Source: Methylococcales bacterium
GTDB lineage: Bacteria > Pseudomonadota > Gammaproteobacteria > Methylococcales > Methylomonadaceae
Direction: 5' to 3'
DNA length: 64,000 bases
Assembly: GCA_026399015.1 (NCBI GenBank)
Contig: JAPLRS010000009.1
Span: 46,047-110,046, forward strand
The notes under the pieces are model-generated. The model was not told the DNA's origin. It saw only the letters and a program-made list of their open reading frames with translations, and did not search any database. Of this stretch, positions 40,272-49,437 are shown in pieces (position 1 is the first letter of the stretch; each line of letters opens with the position of its first letter). The position numbers and the translations under genes are program-made.

Positions 40272-40985
40272 ATGGATAACTTTATTTCTTTTCAAATACA
40301 CGGTGGTGAACGCCATGATGGTCTATTAGAAGCTGTTTCTAGCTTTTTAAGTCTATTAGAAGGTAGCTCTGAAACTAATTCTTCCGACTTACTTTCAAAT
40401 TTGTTACCCGGCATTGCCAGCTTAGATAATTTACATCCCTTATTTGTACATTTTCCTATAGCCTTACTGAGTGCTTTTTTTATTGTAAACCTGATTGCAC
40501 AAATCTTTAAAAAAGAGCAATTACATACAGTGGCAAGTTGGTTACTTTATTTAGGGGCATTTTCTGCTATTTTTACCGTATTAGCCGGATTTAATGCCGC
40601 TGAAAGTGTAGAGCATGGTGAAAATGTGCACGACATCATGGAACATCATGAAGAGGTTGGCGTTTCTATCTTATCGTTATCATTGGGTTTAGCTGCTTGG
40701 CGAATTAAAAGTGGCGTATTAAAAAACTGGTTAAATAGCGTATTTTTGCTACTTTCTGCTCTATTATTTGGGCTTGTAGTGCAAGGTGCTGATTTAGGTG
40801 GCTTAATGGTTTATAAGTATGGCGTTGCCGTGCACCCTGCTGTTGCTGAACCAGCCGCTTTAACAACCCATACATCAGAAACTGGCGTATTGAGTCCTAG
40901 CACTCAATCAGCAGAATTACCCGCGCCAACAACTGAAGCAGAGACTGAGCATCACCACCATGATCATGGGCACCATCACCATTAA
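40272..40985 (+). CDS. DUF2231 membrane protein with histidine-rich C-terminus
   Basis: The 237-residue protein has four predicted membrane spans with the DUF2231 signature LHPLFVHFPIALLSAFFIVN. Conserved histidines lie in a helix pair (AESVEHGENVHDIMEHHEEVG). The C-terminal tail ends HHHHDHGHHHH after an acidic, Pro/Thr-rich linker. The family is often linked to cytochrome or metal-related membrane functions, and the tail would bind metal ions. No exact role is known. It follows truA but is separated by an inverted repeat and may have its own promoter. Confidence 0.85.
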   Translation: MDNFISFQIHGGERHDGLLEAVSSFLSLLEGSSETNSSDLLSNLLPGIASLDNLHPLFVHFPIALLSAFFIVNLIAQIFKKEQLHTVASWLLYLGAFSAIFTVLAGFNAAESVEHGENVHDIMEHHEEVGVSILSLSLGLAAWRIKSGVLKNWLNSVFLLLSALLFGLVVQGADLGGLMVYKYGVAVHPAVAEPAALTTHTSETGVLSPSTQSAELPAPTTEAETEHHHHDHGHHHH

Positions 40986-41024
40986 TCTAGATAGATCACA
41001 GCCTATTACAGAAAATGCTGGATA

Positions 41025-41065
41025 GCCTCTTATTAGTATATAAATTTTAAAATTAAATAAGAGGC
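41025..41065. terminator. Hairpin between converging DUF2231 and SDR genes
   Basis: GCCTCTTATT pairs with AATAAGAGGC across a 21-nt AT-rich loop that contains the smaller palindrome AATTTTAAAATT. It sits between two converging genes and could act as a two-way terminator, although a clean T-run is missing. Confidence 0.5.
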
Positions 41066-41174
41066 TCAGACCCTACAACTTTACTTTTACACACCAAACT
41101 TGCGATTCTTGAACAGCTTTTGGCGACATTCAAATTTAGTTAGTTTAAAAGTATGCTTGTTAATTATTCTGCAA

Positions 41175-41930
41175 CTAAGGATAATCCTGACGTGTTGGTC
41201 GCACCATAATCTCACTAATATGCACATGGGGTGGTTGACTCACCATAAAGTGAATAGTATTAGCAATGTCTTCGCCAATCAGTAATGGGCCAAATTTTTC
41301 TTTAAAAGTAGACACCATAGCATCACTATAACCGGCCGCTTCTTGAAAACCGCTCAACAATAATCCTGGTTCAACTAAAGACACTCGAATGCCTTTAGGG
41401 CCTACTTCACGGCGCAAACCTTCTGCTAATGCATGCACGGCAAATTTTGTAGCGCCATAAACTGCACTGAACGGTGAAATATTACGTCCAACTACGGAAC
41501 CGATAATGATAATGTCGGCTGCAGCGTTTGGATATTGCTCTACGGATGATTCCAGCATTAATTGCGCGGACTTTTGCAATAATGAAAGAGTGCTAGTGAC
41601 ATTTAGATGCAACACCTTTTGAAACTCACTTAGATCACTTTCTAGCACTGAGCCACCTAAGCCCTGACCAGCATTAGCTATAACAATATCAGGATGTTGA
41701 CCATATTGTGTTTTGGCAGCTTCAAATAAAGCGTCTATCACGAAACTTTCAGTGATATCACCGGCAACGCCATGAAAGTCATTGCCCAACTCAGACTCTA
41801 GTTGTTTTAATTTTATTGCATTACGGCCAGTCCCAATGACGCGGATACCTTCTGCAACCAATTTTTTTGCAGTTGCTTCTCCAATCCCCGATGTTGCACC
41901 AGTAACTAAAGCGATACGTTTTTGTGACAT
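41175..41930 (-). CDS. Short-chain dehydrogenase/reductase
   Basis: The 251-residue NAD(P)-binding oxidoreductase has the N-terminal TGATSGIGEA loop, the NAG motif (IANAGQG), the catalytic serine region (IIIGSVVG) and YGATKFAVH with the catalytic Tyr and Lys. It resembles the YdfG-like group of hydroxy acid or 3-hydroxy dehydrogenases, but the substrate is not certain. It lies 76 bases downstream of the Hsp70-like gene on the minus strand. Confidence 0.9.
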   Translation of the reverse strand: MSQKRIALVTGATSGIGEATAKKLVAEGIRVIGTGRNAIKLKQLESELGNDFHGVAGDITESFVIDALFEAAKTQYGQHPDIVIANAGQGLGGSVLESDLSEFQKVLHLNVTSTLSLLQKSAQLMLESSVEQYPNAAADIIIIGSVVGRNISPFSAVYGATKFAVHALAEGLRREVGPKGIRVSLVEPGLLLSGFQEAAGYSDAMVSTFKEKFGPLLIGEDIANTIHFMVSQPPHVHISEIMVRPTRQDYP

Positions 41931-42006
41931 GTTTACTTCCTTTATATTTTATGGATAACTAAACAGTTATAAAAAATTCAGGCAACGATTCTATAATCGT
42001 GAGATT

Positions 42007-44787
42007 TTAATTGGTAAAGTCAAGCAACTTTAAGCCAGGAGGCAGTGCTTCACCAAACATTTGTTTTTCAGCTTTTTCATCAAGTTCTTTGTATTGCTCT
42101 ACCATTTCTATCCATGTGACGGGTGCTTTGCTTAATTTTAATTTAGTTATAATTTGCTCACGCATGTCGCTATCAATATCCTGATCACGATCACCACTCA
42201 TTCTAGCAATTAAGGTTGCTGCAAAAGCAGCATGTAGATTCTTTTTCCAGTCTTCAGTTAATATTTGCGCTAACCATTGTTCGGCTACTTTTGCGGAAAT
42301 CAAGTTATGTTGACTACCATAAAAAGGCACTCGGGCACCAATTCTACCAACAGCCCACCAAGACTGTTTAGGCTCTGCGGATTTTTCTAATCGGCTTAAT
42401 AGCCAGTCACCTAATTGTTGTTTCTTATCTACAGGTAATCGCTCCAAAACCGCCGCTAAACGCACAATATCATCATAACTACGGATTTTTATTTGCTTTG
42501 CAACTCCGGCCTGCCTTGCTGCCGAAGGGTTAATGTATTTTGAAATATCAGCAAAGATTTGTTCTTGGGCCGCAACGGATAATCCACCAGCAATTCGGCG
42601 CCATAAGGTCCACCATTCCGTCCAATTTTGGGTTTCGTTTACATACTGAATACCATGCGCATAATGTTTCCATAATTGATCGACGCGCCAATCATCTAAG
42701 CTATCGCCCAATCCTGGTCTTAAACAAAAGCCAACTAAACTCAACCATACTCTTTCATGTTGCTCAGATCGACGATTAGATTTGGTATTATCAATGAGTG
42801 CAGAAAACAAAGCTCTTAATAAGGGTAATTGCCATTCATATCTATCAGCGCCTAATTGTTTTTCAAGTTCTGCACGTAAATTTTTAACCGCGTTGGCTTC
42901 TATGTATTTTGATTTAGAACCAAATATGGCTTGGATTCTCACCACAGCGGCGCCAAACTGGGCCGGTAAACTAAAATCTTTAGCAGACATGTCTGTCGCG
43001 GATTTTTTTCTAAGTTGAAACTCAACATTCCAACGTTGCTGTGAGTTTTCAACTGAAACACATTCTATTTTTAACACCCCCATTTCAGTTTGGGTGACCG
43101 CCAGTTTAACAATCACTTCAGTCATGGCATTTTCTGCCGATGTTTCAAAAGCAACCGCTAGAGGAGGTAAAAAATTAAAATCATCCGTTAGTGGCGTAAT
43201 ATCGCCAGCTTTAAACTCAAGATCACCGGTAGTTGACGCTAAATGAAATCTAACTGGCACGCCTAAACGTAAAGAAAACTGGCGATCTTTTAAGATAACT
43301 TCATCACCTTCTTCACTGCCTTTGGGTAAGATACACACGCCTTGAGGTGCATCAGTTTGAGCACTATCCAATACTAAGAAATAACTACGTGCTGCACCGC
43401 CACCAATCTTTAGTTTATTGTTTCTCTTGGCTAAAGCATAACTCAATGCACCATAAGCAACCGATAATTCTGGGTGCTTATTCTCTAAGAGAGTTGTGGG
43501 CTTATTCCCCCAGGAGTCAAGTAAACTTTTTAATCGACTGCTAATCAAATGGCTACGAAACACCCCGCCATTAAGTAATAAGGCATCGGGCACACTCCCT
43601 TCACCTTTCATGGCTTCAAGTGATGCATGACTGTGATGTTTTAAGAAACCAGCAATATGTTTGCTAATGGCTGGATCAGATGCATAAGGTAAACCAAACT
43701 CAACCACACCACTGCGTTTAATATTAGGCAATTCAGATTGCATTGATAAGGGAAAAAAGCCATCCAGTGCGAGGGTTCTTACTTCTTCTTTTGTAAATAC
43801 CACACTACGAGAACTACCAATCAGTTTTGAGCCACCTCCCAGTAAGGTCACTGTTGTTTGTTCAGGGGCGTCTGTCGCTAATAAGTGTTCTTTTGCTAAG
43901 CGACATTGTTCTAATAATTGGGATAAATCGGCTTGTGATAAACGTTTTTGTTTATCAACTAATCTACTTTCAGCGAGATGCGCAAGGGCTAAATCAATGT
44001 TATCCCCACCCAACATTAAATGATCACCCACACCTATACGGGTTAACTTAGGTTCTTGTGCTCCCGTTTCCACTTTAATTAAGGTTAAATCTGTGGTCCC
44101 GCCTCCGACATCGCACACTAACAATAAATGCACATCATTGAGTGTTTGTTTTAAATTTGCTGCGTTAATCCGTAACCAGTCGTAACAGACGGCTTGGGGT
44201 TCTTCTAATAAACGTACTTTTTTTAAACCTGCCATTTCTGCTGCGGCTAAGGTTAGCGATCTGGCTTCTTCATCAAAAGATGCTGGTACGGTTATAACGA
44301 TATCTTGATATTCTAATGGAGATTGAGGAAATTTATGGCCCCATACGGTGCGAATATGCGCCAAATAACTGGCACTGGCTTCAATGGGTGATACTTTAGC
44401 TACGTCTTCATTACTGCCCCAAGGTAATATATTGGCAGTATGGTCAACGCCAGGATGTGATAACCAACTTTTGGCGCTGGTAACAAATCGACCTTTAGAT
44501 TTTGCACCCAATAATCGAGCGGCCTCACCCAGAACGACAGGCATTTCTGAAAAGTCACCACCTTTGTTGTAACTAAGGAAATTTATTTCATTATTATTAA
44601 GTTCTTCAAGCGCAGGATGATAACGTACTGAGGGTAATAAAGGCCTTTCAGAGACTTGTCCAGGTGCAATTAATTGCTCAATTTGAAATAATTGTATGTC
44701 TTGATGATGGGTATCAGTACTCGCGAAAGCAACAACAGTATGTGTTGTACCCAAGTCTATCCCTACTACATAATTTTGAGATTGCAT
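42007..44787 (-). CDS. Hsp70-family chaperone-like protein with DUF3731 C-terminus
   Basis: The 926-residue protein has an Hsp70/actin-fold ATPase domain at the N-terminus. Phosphate loop 1 is YVVGIDLGTTHTVVAF and loop 2 is VCDVGGGTTDLTLI. After about residue 560 it lacks a DnaK lid and continues into a helical DUF3731-type region (DSLDDWRVDQLWKHYAHGIQ). These are distinct from DnaK and HscC, and clients are unknown. I chose the ATG at 44787 over the track's TTG at 44799 because the conserved sequence begins there. It is divergent from the multicopper oxidase gene. Confidence 0.88.
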   Translation of the reverse strand: MQSQNYVVGIDLGTTHTVVAFASTDTHHQDIQLFQIEQLIAPGQVSERPLLPSVRYHPALEELNNNEINFLSYNKGGDFSEMPVVLGEAARLLGAKSKGRFVTSAKSWLSHPGVDHTANILPWGSNEDVAKVSPIEASASYLAHIRTVWGHKFPQSPLEYQDIVITVPASFDEEARSLTLAAAEMAGLKKVRLLEEPQAVCYDWLRINAANLKQTLNDVHLLLVCDVGGGTTDLTLIKVETGAQEPKLTRIGVGDHLMLGGDNIDLALAHLAESRLVDKQKRLSQADLSQLLEQCRLAKEHLLATDAPEQTTVTLLGGGSKLIGSSRSVVFTKEEVRTLALDGFFPLSMQSELPNIKRSGVVEFGLPYASDPAISKHIAGFLKHHSHASLEAMKGEGSVPDALLLNGGVFRSHLISSRLKSLLDSWGNKPTTLLENKHPELSVAYGALSYALAKRNNKLKIGGGAARSYFLVLDSAQTDAPQGVCILPKGSEEGDEVILKDRQFSLRLGVPVRFHLASTTGDLEFKAGDITPLTDDFNFLPPLAVAFETSAENAMTEVIVKLAVTQTEMGVLKIECVSVENSQQRWNVEFQLRKKSATDMSAKDFSLPAQFGAAVVRIQAIFGSKSKYIEANAVKNLRAELEKQLGADRYEWQLPLLRALFSALIDNTKSNRRSEQHERVWLSLVGFCLRPGLGDSLDDWRVDQLWKHYAHGIQYVNETQNWTEWWTLWRRIAGGLSVAAQEQIFADISKYINPSAARQAGVAKQIKIRSYDDIVRLAAVLERLPVDKKQQLGDWLLSRLEKSAEPKQSWWAVGRIGARVPFYGSQHNLISAKVAEQWLAQILTEDWKKNLHAAFAATLIARMSGDRDQDIDSDMREQIITKLKLSKAPVTWIEMVEQYKELDEKAEKQMFGEALPPGLKLLDFTN

Positions 44788-45070
44788 TTTTTCGATCAAA
44801 GGATATGTTTAACGTTATAACCGAATGTGTTCGGCAACAAAATAGTAATTAAACGGCTTAAGTTAACGAGATATCTGGTGCAATGCAACAATAATCTATC
44901 TAAAAATTTTAAACGATAACCCTTGTAAAAGTTTTTAGAAAAAAAATTATTCCAGCAACAATGAGTCAAAGTAAGACTTAATACAATTTATCAGTTAAAA
45001 TAACCGTAATAATATAAGCCTATTTTTATGGGCTTATCGTTTCTTAAAACAGTACATTAGAGGTCGTTGT

Positions 45071-46834
45071 ATGCGTAAAACACTCATTACTTTTACCGGG
45101 GGCGCGGCATTAGCCCTTATGCACACCTTTTCTCATGCGGCGACAGATTTACCTCCTTCAGCAAAAGTTGAATTAGGTCCAGTCGAAGAGGTCTGCTCAG
45201 AGTTCACTGATCCTGCATGGCGTAAAGAACAAACAGTTGATGGCGTTAAAATCCAAGAATCAAAGCTATGTAATCCTGATAATCCAGCTGATATTGCGGC
45301 CTTTGTAAAAGGTACAAATGGCATATCTATGGATACGCTAATGGCAACGCAACTTGCTGCCGATGCGATTACTTTATCTGATGATACTGATGGAGATGGC
45401 GACCCAGACAAAATAGTTATTAAACTTGAAGTTGTAGAACTTAACGGGCATTCACCCGACATGAAAGACCAAACTACAACTTTTGATATCGCACCAGGTA
45501 TTCAACCCACTTTTTGGGTTTATGCCCCAAAAACCCGTGATATGTCTACTAAAAGCCTCTATGAACTAGAAGCTAATCCTTTATTAAGAGCGCCCTCACC
45601 AGTAATCCGTGTTGAACAAGATGACGTGGTATGGATAGTTTTAGAAAATACGCATTATTTACCGCACTCTATTCATTTGCACGGCATTGATCATCCGTTT
45701 ATGAATCATGCGGGTAACGGCAATGATGGTGTTGGGCAAACCAGTAACATGGATACCATGCCAGGCCAAAGTAAAACGTACGTAATAAAACCACGTCAAC
45801 CTGGCACTATGTATTATCACTGCCATGTTCAACCTCATACCCATATTCCTATGGGCTTACAAGGTATTTTTATCGTTGAAGAAAACCGTCCTAACAACTG
45901 GGTGCAAACTCTTAACGTTGGTGCCGGACAAGTACGTCATCCTTCTGTTGCTGTACTTGAAAAATATGCTCGCGAATATGACCTACATTATCAATCAGCG
46001 GATAAAGAATTACATGAGCTAGTTGCTAGATCAGCTAATGATCCACGCTTAATCGCTAAGCACATGAATACTGAGTACGACACAACTGATGCTACTGATG
46101 ATTACTTTATGCTAAATGGTAGATCATTCCCTTATACATTAAGAGAATCTTTGATCCATATGGAAGAAAATCAACAGGTCAAATTACGTGTTTTAAACGG
46201 TCATACTGAATCTTTAGCATTGCATATTCATGGCCATAAACCGACTGTTACACATTATGATGGCGTTGATAATGGCCCTAGTTCTTACATTCAGCGCGAC
46301 GTACATGGTATGGTGCCTGCACAGCGTATAGACTTGTCATTAAGTGGTGTTGATGATGGCTTAAATAGTTACGGTCAAGGTATTTGGATGTTCCATGACC
46401 ACGTTGAAAAATCATTTACAACGGACGGACATGGTGAAGGTGGTGATATCAGCTTAGTTGTGTATAAAGGCTTTGTTGATGATAAAGGTATTCCGTCAGC
46501 ACATGGAATGAGCCTTGCCCCATACTTCTCTAAATCATTATGGAAAGGTCAATACCCCATTTGGCAAGATTATGATGCTTGGCGTAGTTTAGGTCTTCCA
46601 GACTTAAAAGCGGATATAACGCCAGCTAAAGTTGCCGTGCAAACGCCAGTAGCTAAAGCTTCAGAAATTGAGATGGCTGCTAGATTACAAGAAAATGATA
46701 CCTCTGCTTTTACTAAATTAATTTATGGTCTATTTTTAGGTTTATTTGCTTACACAATAATATTAAAACGCCAAGTTATCATTGAGGGTGTTAAGAAATT
46801 TATTACCTCTAAAGGTCCTACTATTCCACATTAA
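45071..46834 (+). CDS. Membrane-tethered two-domain multicopper oxidase
   Basis: The 587-residue protein starts with a signal peptide (MRKTLITFTGGAALALMHTFSHA) and ends with one membrane span (FTKLIYGLFLGLFAYTIILK) plus a short basic tail. Cupredoxin domain 1 has HSIHLHG (H199) and YYHCHVQPHTHIPMG (H250, C251, H252, H256, M261), a type 1 copper plus trinuclear ligands. Domain 2 has LHIHGH (H385, H387) and MFHDHVEK (H442, H444) without cysteine, so the blue copper is only in domain 1, like the Nitrosomonas blue copper oxidase. Such enzymes work as trimers. Oxidation of copper, phenols or other small donors is possible; substrate unknown. Confidence 0.88.
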   Translation: MRKTLITFTGGAALALMHTFSHAATDLPPSAKVELGPVEEVCSEFTDPAWRKEQTVDGVKIQESKLCNPDNPADIAAFVKGTNGISMDTLMATQLAADAITLSDDTDGDGDPDKIVIKLEVVELNGHSPDMKDQTTTFDIAPGIQPTFWVYAPKTRDMSTKSLYELEANPLLRAPSPVIRVEQDDVVWIVLENTHYLPHSIHLHGIDHPFMNHAGNGNDGVGQTSNMDTMPGQSKTYVIKPRQPGTMYYHCHVQPHTHIPMGLQGIFIVEENRPNNWVQTLNVGAGQVRHPSVAVLEKYAREYDLHYQSADKELHELVARSANDPRLIAKHMNTEYDTTDATDDYFMLNGRSFPYTLRESLIHMEENQQVKLRVLNGHTESLALHIHGHKPTVTHYDGVDNGPSSYIQRDVHGMVPAQRIDLSLSGVDDGLNSYGQGIWMFHDHVEKSFTTDGHGEGGDISLVVYKGFVDDKGIPSAHGMSLAPYFSKSLWKGQYPIWQDYDAWRSLGLPDLKADITPAKVAVQTPVAKASEIEMAARLQENDTSAFTKLIYGLFLGLFAYTIILKRQVIIEGVKKFITSKGPTIPH

Positions 46835-46865
46835 GCGGATGTATTGATTTACTAAGAGTTATAAC

Positions 46866-46920
46866 TCCTCGACAAGCTCAGAGCGAACGGACTAACCATT
46901 TATTCCGTTCGCTTTTATCT
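46866..46920 (+). repeat. REP-like element with possible terminator after the oxidase gene
   Basis: CTCGACAAGCTCAGAGCGAACGG is one arm of the dispersed palindrome. Its end (AGCGAACGGA) pairs perfectly with TCCGTTCGCT 12 bases later, followed by TTTATCT. The position just after the multicopper oxidase stop codon suggests that it also serves as its terminator. Confidence 0.65.
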
Positions 46921-47083
46921 GACCAAGAAGTTCAGTGAAAGGACTATTAATTTAATCCGTTCACATTTATCTGATCCAGTCCTCGGTATACTTGGTTAAT
47001 TCGTATAATTTAACCAAACCCATTTTTAGTGCATTTCTCTACACACGTAAATTTAATATAATCCGATTAGGTATACTTGCCCC

Positions 47084-47112
47084 ATTCCGTTCGTGGTGAG
47101 CTTGTCGAACCA
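47084..47112. repeat. REP-like element near the YbfF-like gene
   Basis: ATTCCGTTCGTGGTGAGC is followed by TTGTCGAACCAC, the same core as at 11316 and 46866. It lies 15 bases beyond the stop of the converging hydrolase gene. The segment between the two copies (about 46921-47083) contains only degraded copies of CCGTTC and no gene. Confidence 0.65.
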
Positions 47113-47126
47113 CCTGCCAGTTCTAT

Positions 47127-47909
47127 TTATTCATTCGCTAAAAAAACTTCCACTTGCTGTAAAAATTCAACAGGTTGTTGCACATGCAACCAATGACCCG
47201 CATTTTTAATATATTTTAATATTGCAGTTGGAAATAGCTCGCTTAATTGTTCTGGCTTTACATAATTAGAATCCCCACCCGCTAGAAACATTACTTGACC
47301 TTGATAAGGACTTAAGTTGCCAGTGTCAGGAAAGGCAATAATATTGTCCCCTGTCGCATAGAAGATATCTAAGTTAACTCGCCAACTATATTCACCCGCC
47401 ATTAACACCAAATTTTGCAATAAAAACTGTCGATAAGTTAACTCAGGTATATAGGGCTCTAACCATTGCTCAGCTTGTTTGCGATTTTTAATTTCATGCA
47501 AAGGCAGAGCTTTTAAGGCCCCAATTAAATGATCAAAGGAATGTTGATAAGTAACTGGGGCAATGTCCGCAACTAGCAACTTATGGACTCGTTCAGGATG
47601 GTTTAATGCAAACCACATAGCAACCTTCCCACCCATGCTATGTCCCAATAAACTAGCTGTTTTTAGATGTTGCGACTCCATAAACGCGAGTAAATCAGCA
47701 GCCATGTTTGGATAATCCATTTGCTCATGATGGAAAGACAGCCCGTGATTACGCATATCTAAGACAAATACTTGATATTGATTAGATAACTTCTCCGCGA
47801 CTTGTCGCCAATTACGCGAAGAAGCAAAAAATCCGTGCAAAATAATTAACGGACTTTTATTGACATCAGCCTGCCCTACGCTTTCAAAAGCTAAGATATT
47901 TACTTCCAT
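47127..47909 (-). CDS. ybfF: Alpha/beta hydrolase, YbfF-like esterase
   Basis: The 260-residue enzyme has the nucleophile serine in LLGHSMGGKVAM, the oxyanion loop LHGFFASSRNWRQ, the conserved DMRNHGLSFHH segment and the catalytic histidine in NAGHWLHVQQP. The sequence is close to E. coli YbfF, a broad short-chain thioesterase or esterase. The start ATG at 47909 shares a base with the stop of the upstream DUF445 gene (TAATG), implying translational coupling; the longer track start lies inside that gene. Confidence 0.88.
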   Translation of the reverse strand: MEVNILAFESVGQADVNKSPLIILHGFFASSRNWRQVAEKLSNQYQVFVLDMRNHGLSFHHEQMDYPNMAADLLAFMESQHLKTASLLGHSMGGKVAMWFALNHPERVHKLLVADIAPVTYQHSFDHLIGALKALPLHEIKNRKQAEQWLEPYIPELTYRQFLLQNLVLMAGEYSWRVNLDIFYATGDNIIAFPDTGNLSPYQGQVMFLAGGDSNYVKPEQLSELFPTAILKYIKNAGHWLHVQQPVEFLQQVEVFLANE

Positions 47910-48631
47910 TAGGCAAATACGAACAAGGCACCCATTATTGCGCCAAAGATACCGCCCCAAACAACCAACCAACCAAGATGCTCTCTAATAATGGCTTGTA
48001 CCATTTCTTTAACCAGTTGTGGGGTTAATTCACTCAAACGTTTGTCTATAACACTTTCAATTTTATCGATAATATCCACACCAATTTTATGCGCGTCCAA
48101 ACCTTCTTTAAGTGCAGATTTAAACCGTTCTGACTCGATCATATCAACTAAGGTTATTTTCATTTTGTCTGTAAATGGATCTTTTAAAGGCGCTAAAGCT
48201 TCTTGACCGCCCATCATCATTAACATACCCCCAAATGAAGATTCCATAATCGCAGACACTAAGCTTTCAAAAATTCGATCATAATCAACGGCATTTAAAA
48301 AAGGCTCAAGATTCAGCATCTTGCTACCTTGCTGTTCTTCTTTTTGAATAAATTGCTCTATATTTTCAGCTGTAAAAAATTGATTCATCATCAATTGTTT
48401 AATAGACAATTTAAATTCTTCAAAACGGGCTGGAATGACACCTGACCCATACAATCCAGGTACTTTTTCAAATAACATGTAAATGGCTAGCCAGTTGGTA
48501 ATTGCACCTGAAAGCGCAAAAAAACCAATAGATTTTATTAACTCTGGTTGAACAGGGCTGATATAGCCAATGCCAATGACGACGACTGAAAGTAAATTGG
48601 TGACAAAGCTTTTATTAAATAATTTTCTCAT
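47909..48631 (-). CDS. DUF445 family membrane protein
   Basis: The 240-residue protein has an N-terminal membrane segment, the DUF445 signature GAITNWLAIYMLFEKVPGLYGSGVIPARF, a helical middle domain and a C-terminal span (HLGWLVVWGGIFGAIMGALFVFA). Members occur widely in bacteria and are thought to act at the envelope, without a proven function. It overlaps the downstream YbfF-like gene by one base. Confidence 0.88.
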   Translation of the reverse strand: MRKLFNKSFVTNLLSVVVIGIGYISPVQPELIKSIGFFALSGAITNWLAIYMLFEKVPGLYGSGVIPARFEEFKLSIKQLMMNQFFTAENIEQFIQKEEQQGSKMLNLEPFLNAVDYDRIFESLVSAIMESSFGGMLMMMGGQEALAPLKDPFTDKMKITLVDMIESERFKSALKEGLDAHKIGVDIIDKIESVIDKRLSELTPQLVKEMVQAIIREHLGWLVVWGGIFGAIMGALFVFA

Positions 48632-48813
48632 TGATATATTGATGTTCTCAATTAAATAGGTTTAAAAATACAAAACATATTATAAAACATCAAGCTAACA
48701 TTCTGGAGATGGATATCAAGCATGGCATTTGGTTTGATAAATATTTATTACCTAAAACTAATACCTCTGAATTTATCGAAAAGATTATTAACTGGTTTTT
48801 AGAAAAAGTAGAG

Positions 48814-48861
48814 TGTTACCGAATTATAGAAGAAAACCTAAGTTTCTATAATTCAGTAACA
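48814..48861 (-). terminator. Long hairpin after the glycine-zipper gene
   Basis: TGTTACCGAATTATAGAA and TTCTATAATTCAGTAACA pair over 18 bp with one mismatch around a 12-nt loop. Downstream on the minus strand a run CTCTACTTTTTC follows. It starts 14 bases past the stop codon of the glycine-zipper gene and fits a terminator for that gene. Confidence 0.65.
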
Positions 48862-48874
48862 TTAAACAATTGCT

Positions 48875-49429
48875 TTATTTACTGGGTGGCGGAGGCGGTG
48901 GTGTGCCTGGGGGGGGTGGAGGTATAGGTTTTGAAGGCGGTGGAGGTGGAGGTGGTGGCGTTTGTGCATTTGTATGTTGCGGGACCACACCAGAAAATTG
49001 GCCAGTGACAGGAACTTGATGACCTTTAGCATACATACACTGTATAAAAGCACTATCGTAACGCTGTTGATCTGCATAGCTTGCGTAGTTAGGTGTTGAA
49101 TTAGCTCCAATAAGACCGCCAGCAACTAATCCACTACCCGCACCAATTGCAGCCCCAGTGCCTCCACCTATAACTGCACCCGTAAGGGCACCTGCTGCTG
49201 TGCCAATTGCGGCGCCTCCAATTGTATTAGTGGTAGGAAATTGACTATTTGTTGCCCCATTGGCTTGAAAATAAGCATATTGACGACAAATTGCATCATC
49301 ATTACGAAATTGATCAAAAGACAAACCATTACCTGGTAAAACCATAACTGATGGTGCGTTGGGTGTCATTGCACACCCAGATAACAATAATGGCAAAATA
49401 ATTAAAACAGATTTATTTATAAACTTCAT
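48875..49429 (-). CDS. Glycine-zipper lipoprotein with polyproline tail
   Basis: A lipobox (LLLSGCAMTP) anchors the 184-residue protein to the envelope. Residues 70-110 form a glycine zipper (GGAAIGTAAGALTGAVIGG, then GAAIGAGSGLVAGGLIG), a helix-packing motif of outer-membrane lipoproteins. The C-terminus is dominated by proline runs (PPPPPPPPSKPIPPPPP). Function is unknown; it may help envelope integrity. It is eight bases downstream of the Gly/Tyr-rich protein gene and followed by a long hairpin. Confidence 0.82.
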   Translation of the reverse strand: MKFINKSVLIILPLLLSGCAMTPNAPSVMVLPGNGLSFDQFRNDDAICRQYAYFQANGATNSQFPTTNTIGGAAIGTAAGALTGAVIGGGTGAAIGAGSGLVAGGLIGANSTPNYASYADQQRYDSAFIQCMYAKGHQVPVTGQFSGVVPQHTNAQTPPPPPPPPSKPIPPPPPGTPPPPPPSK

Positions 49430-49437
49430 AAAATCCC

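Noticed and set aside
46835-47126. Possible small RNA between the oxidase and hydrolase genes
   Set aside because: The structure there is explained by REP-like palindromes and their decayed copies; no promoter-terminator pair was evident.
48709-48927. 72-residue ORF on the plus strand between the DUF445 and glycine-zipper genes
   Set aside because: It runs through the 18-bp terminator hairpin and into the opposite strand of the glycine-zipper gene; GGAG touches the ATG directly, too close for normal initiation.
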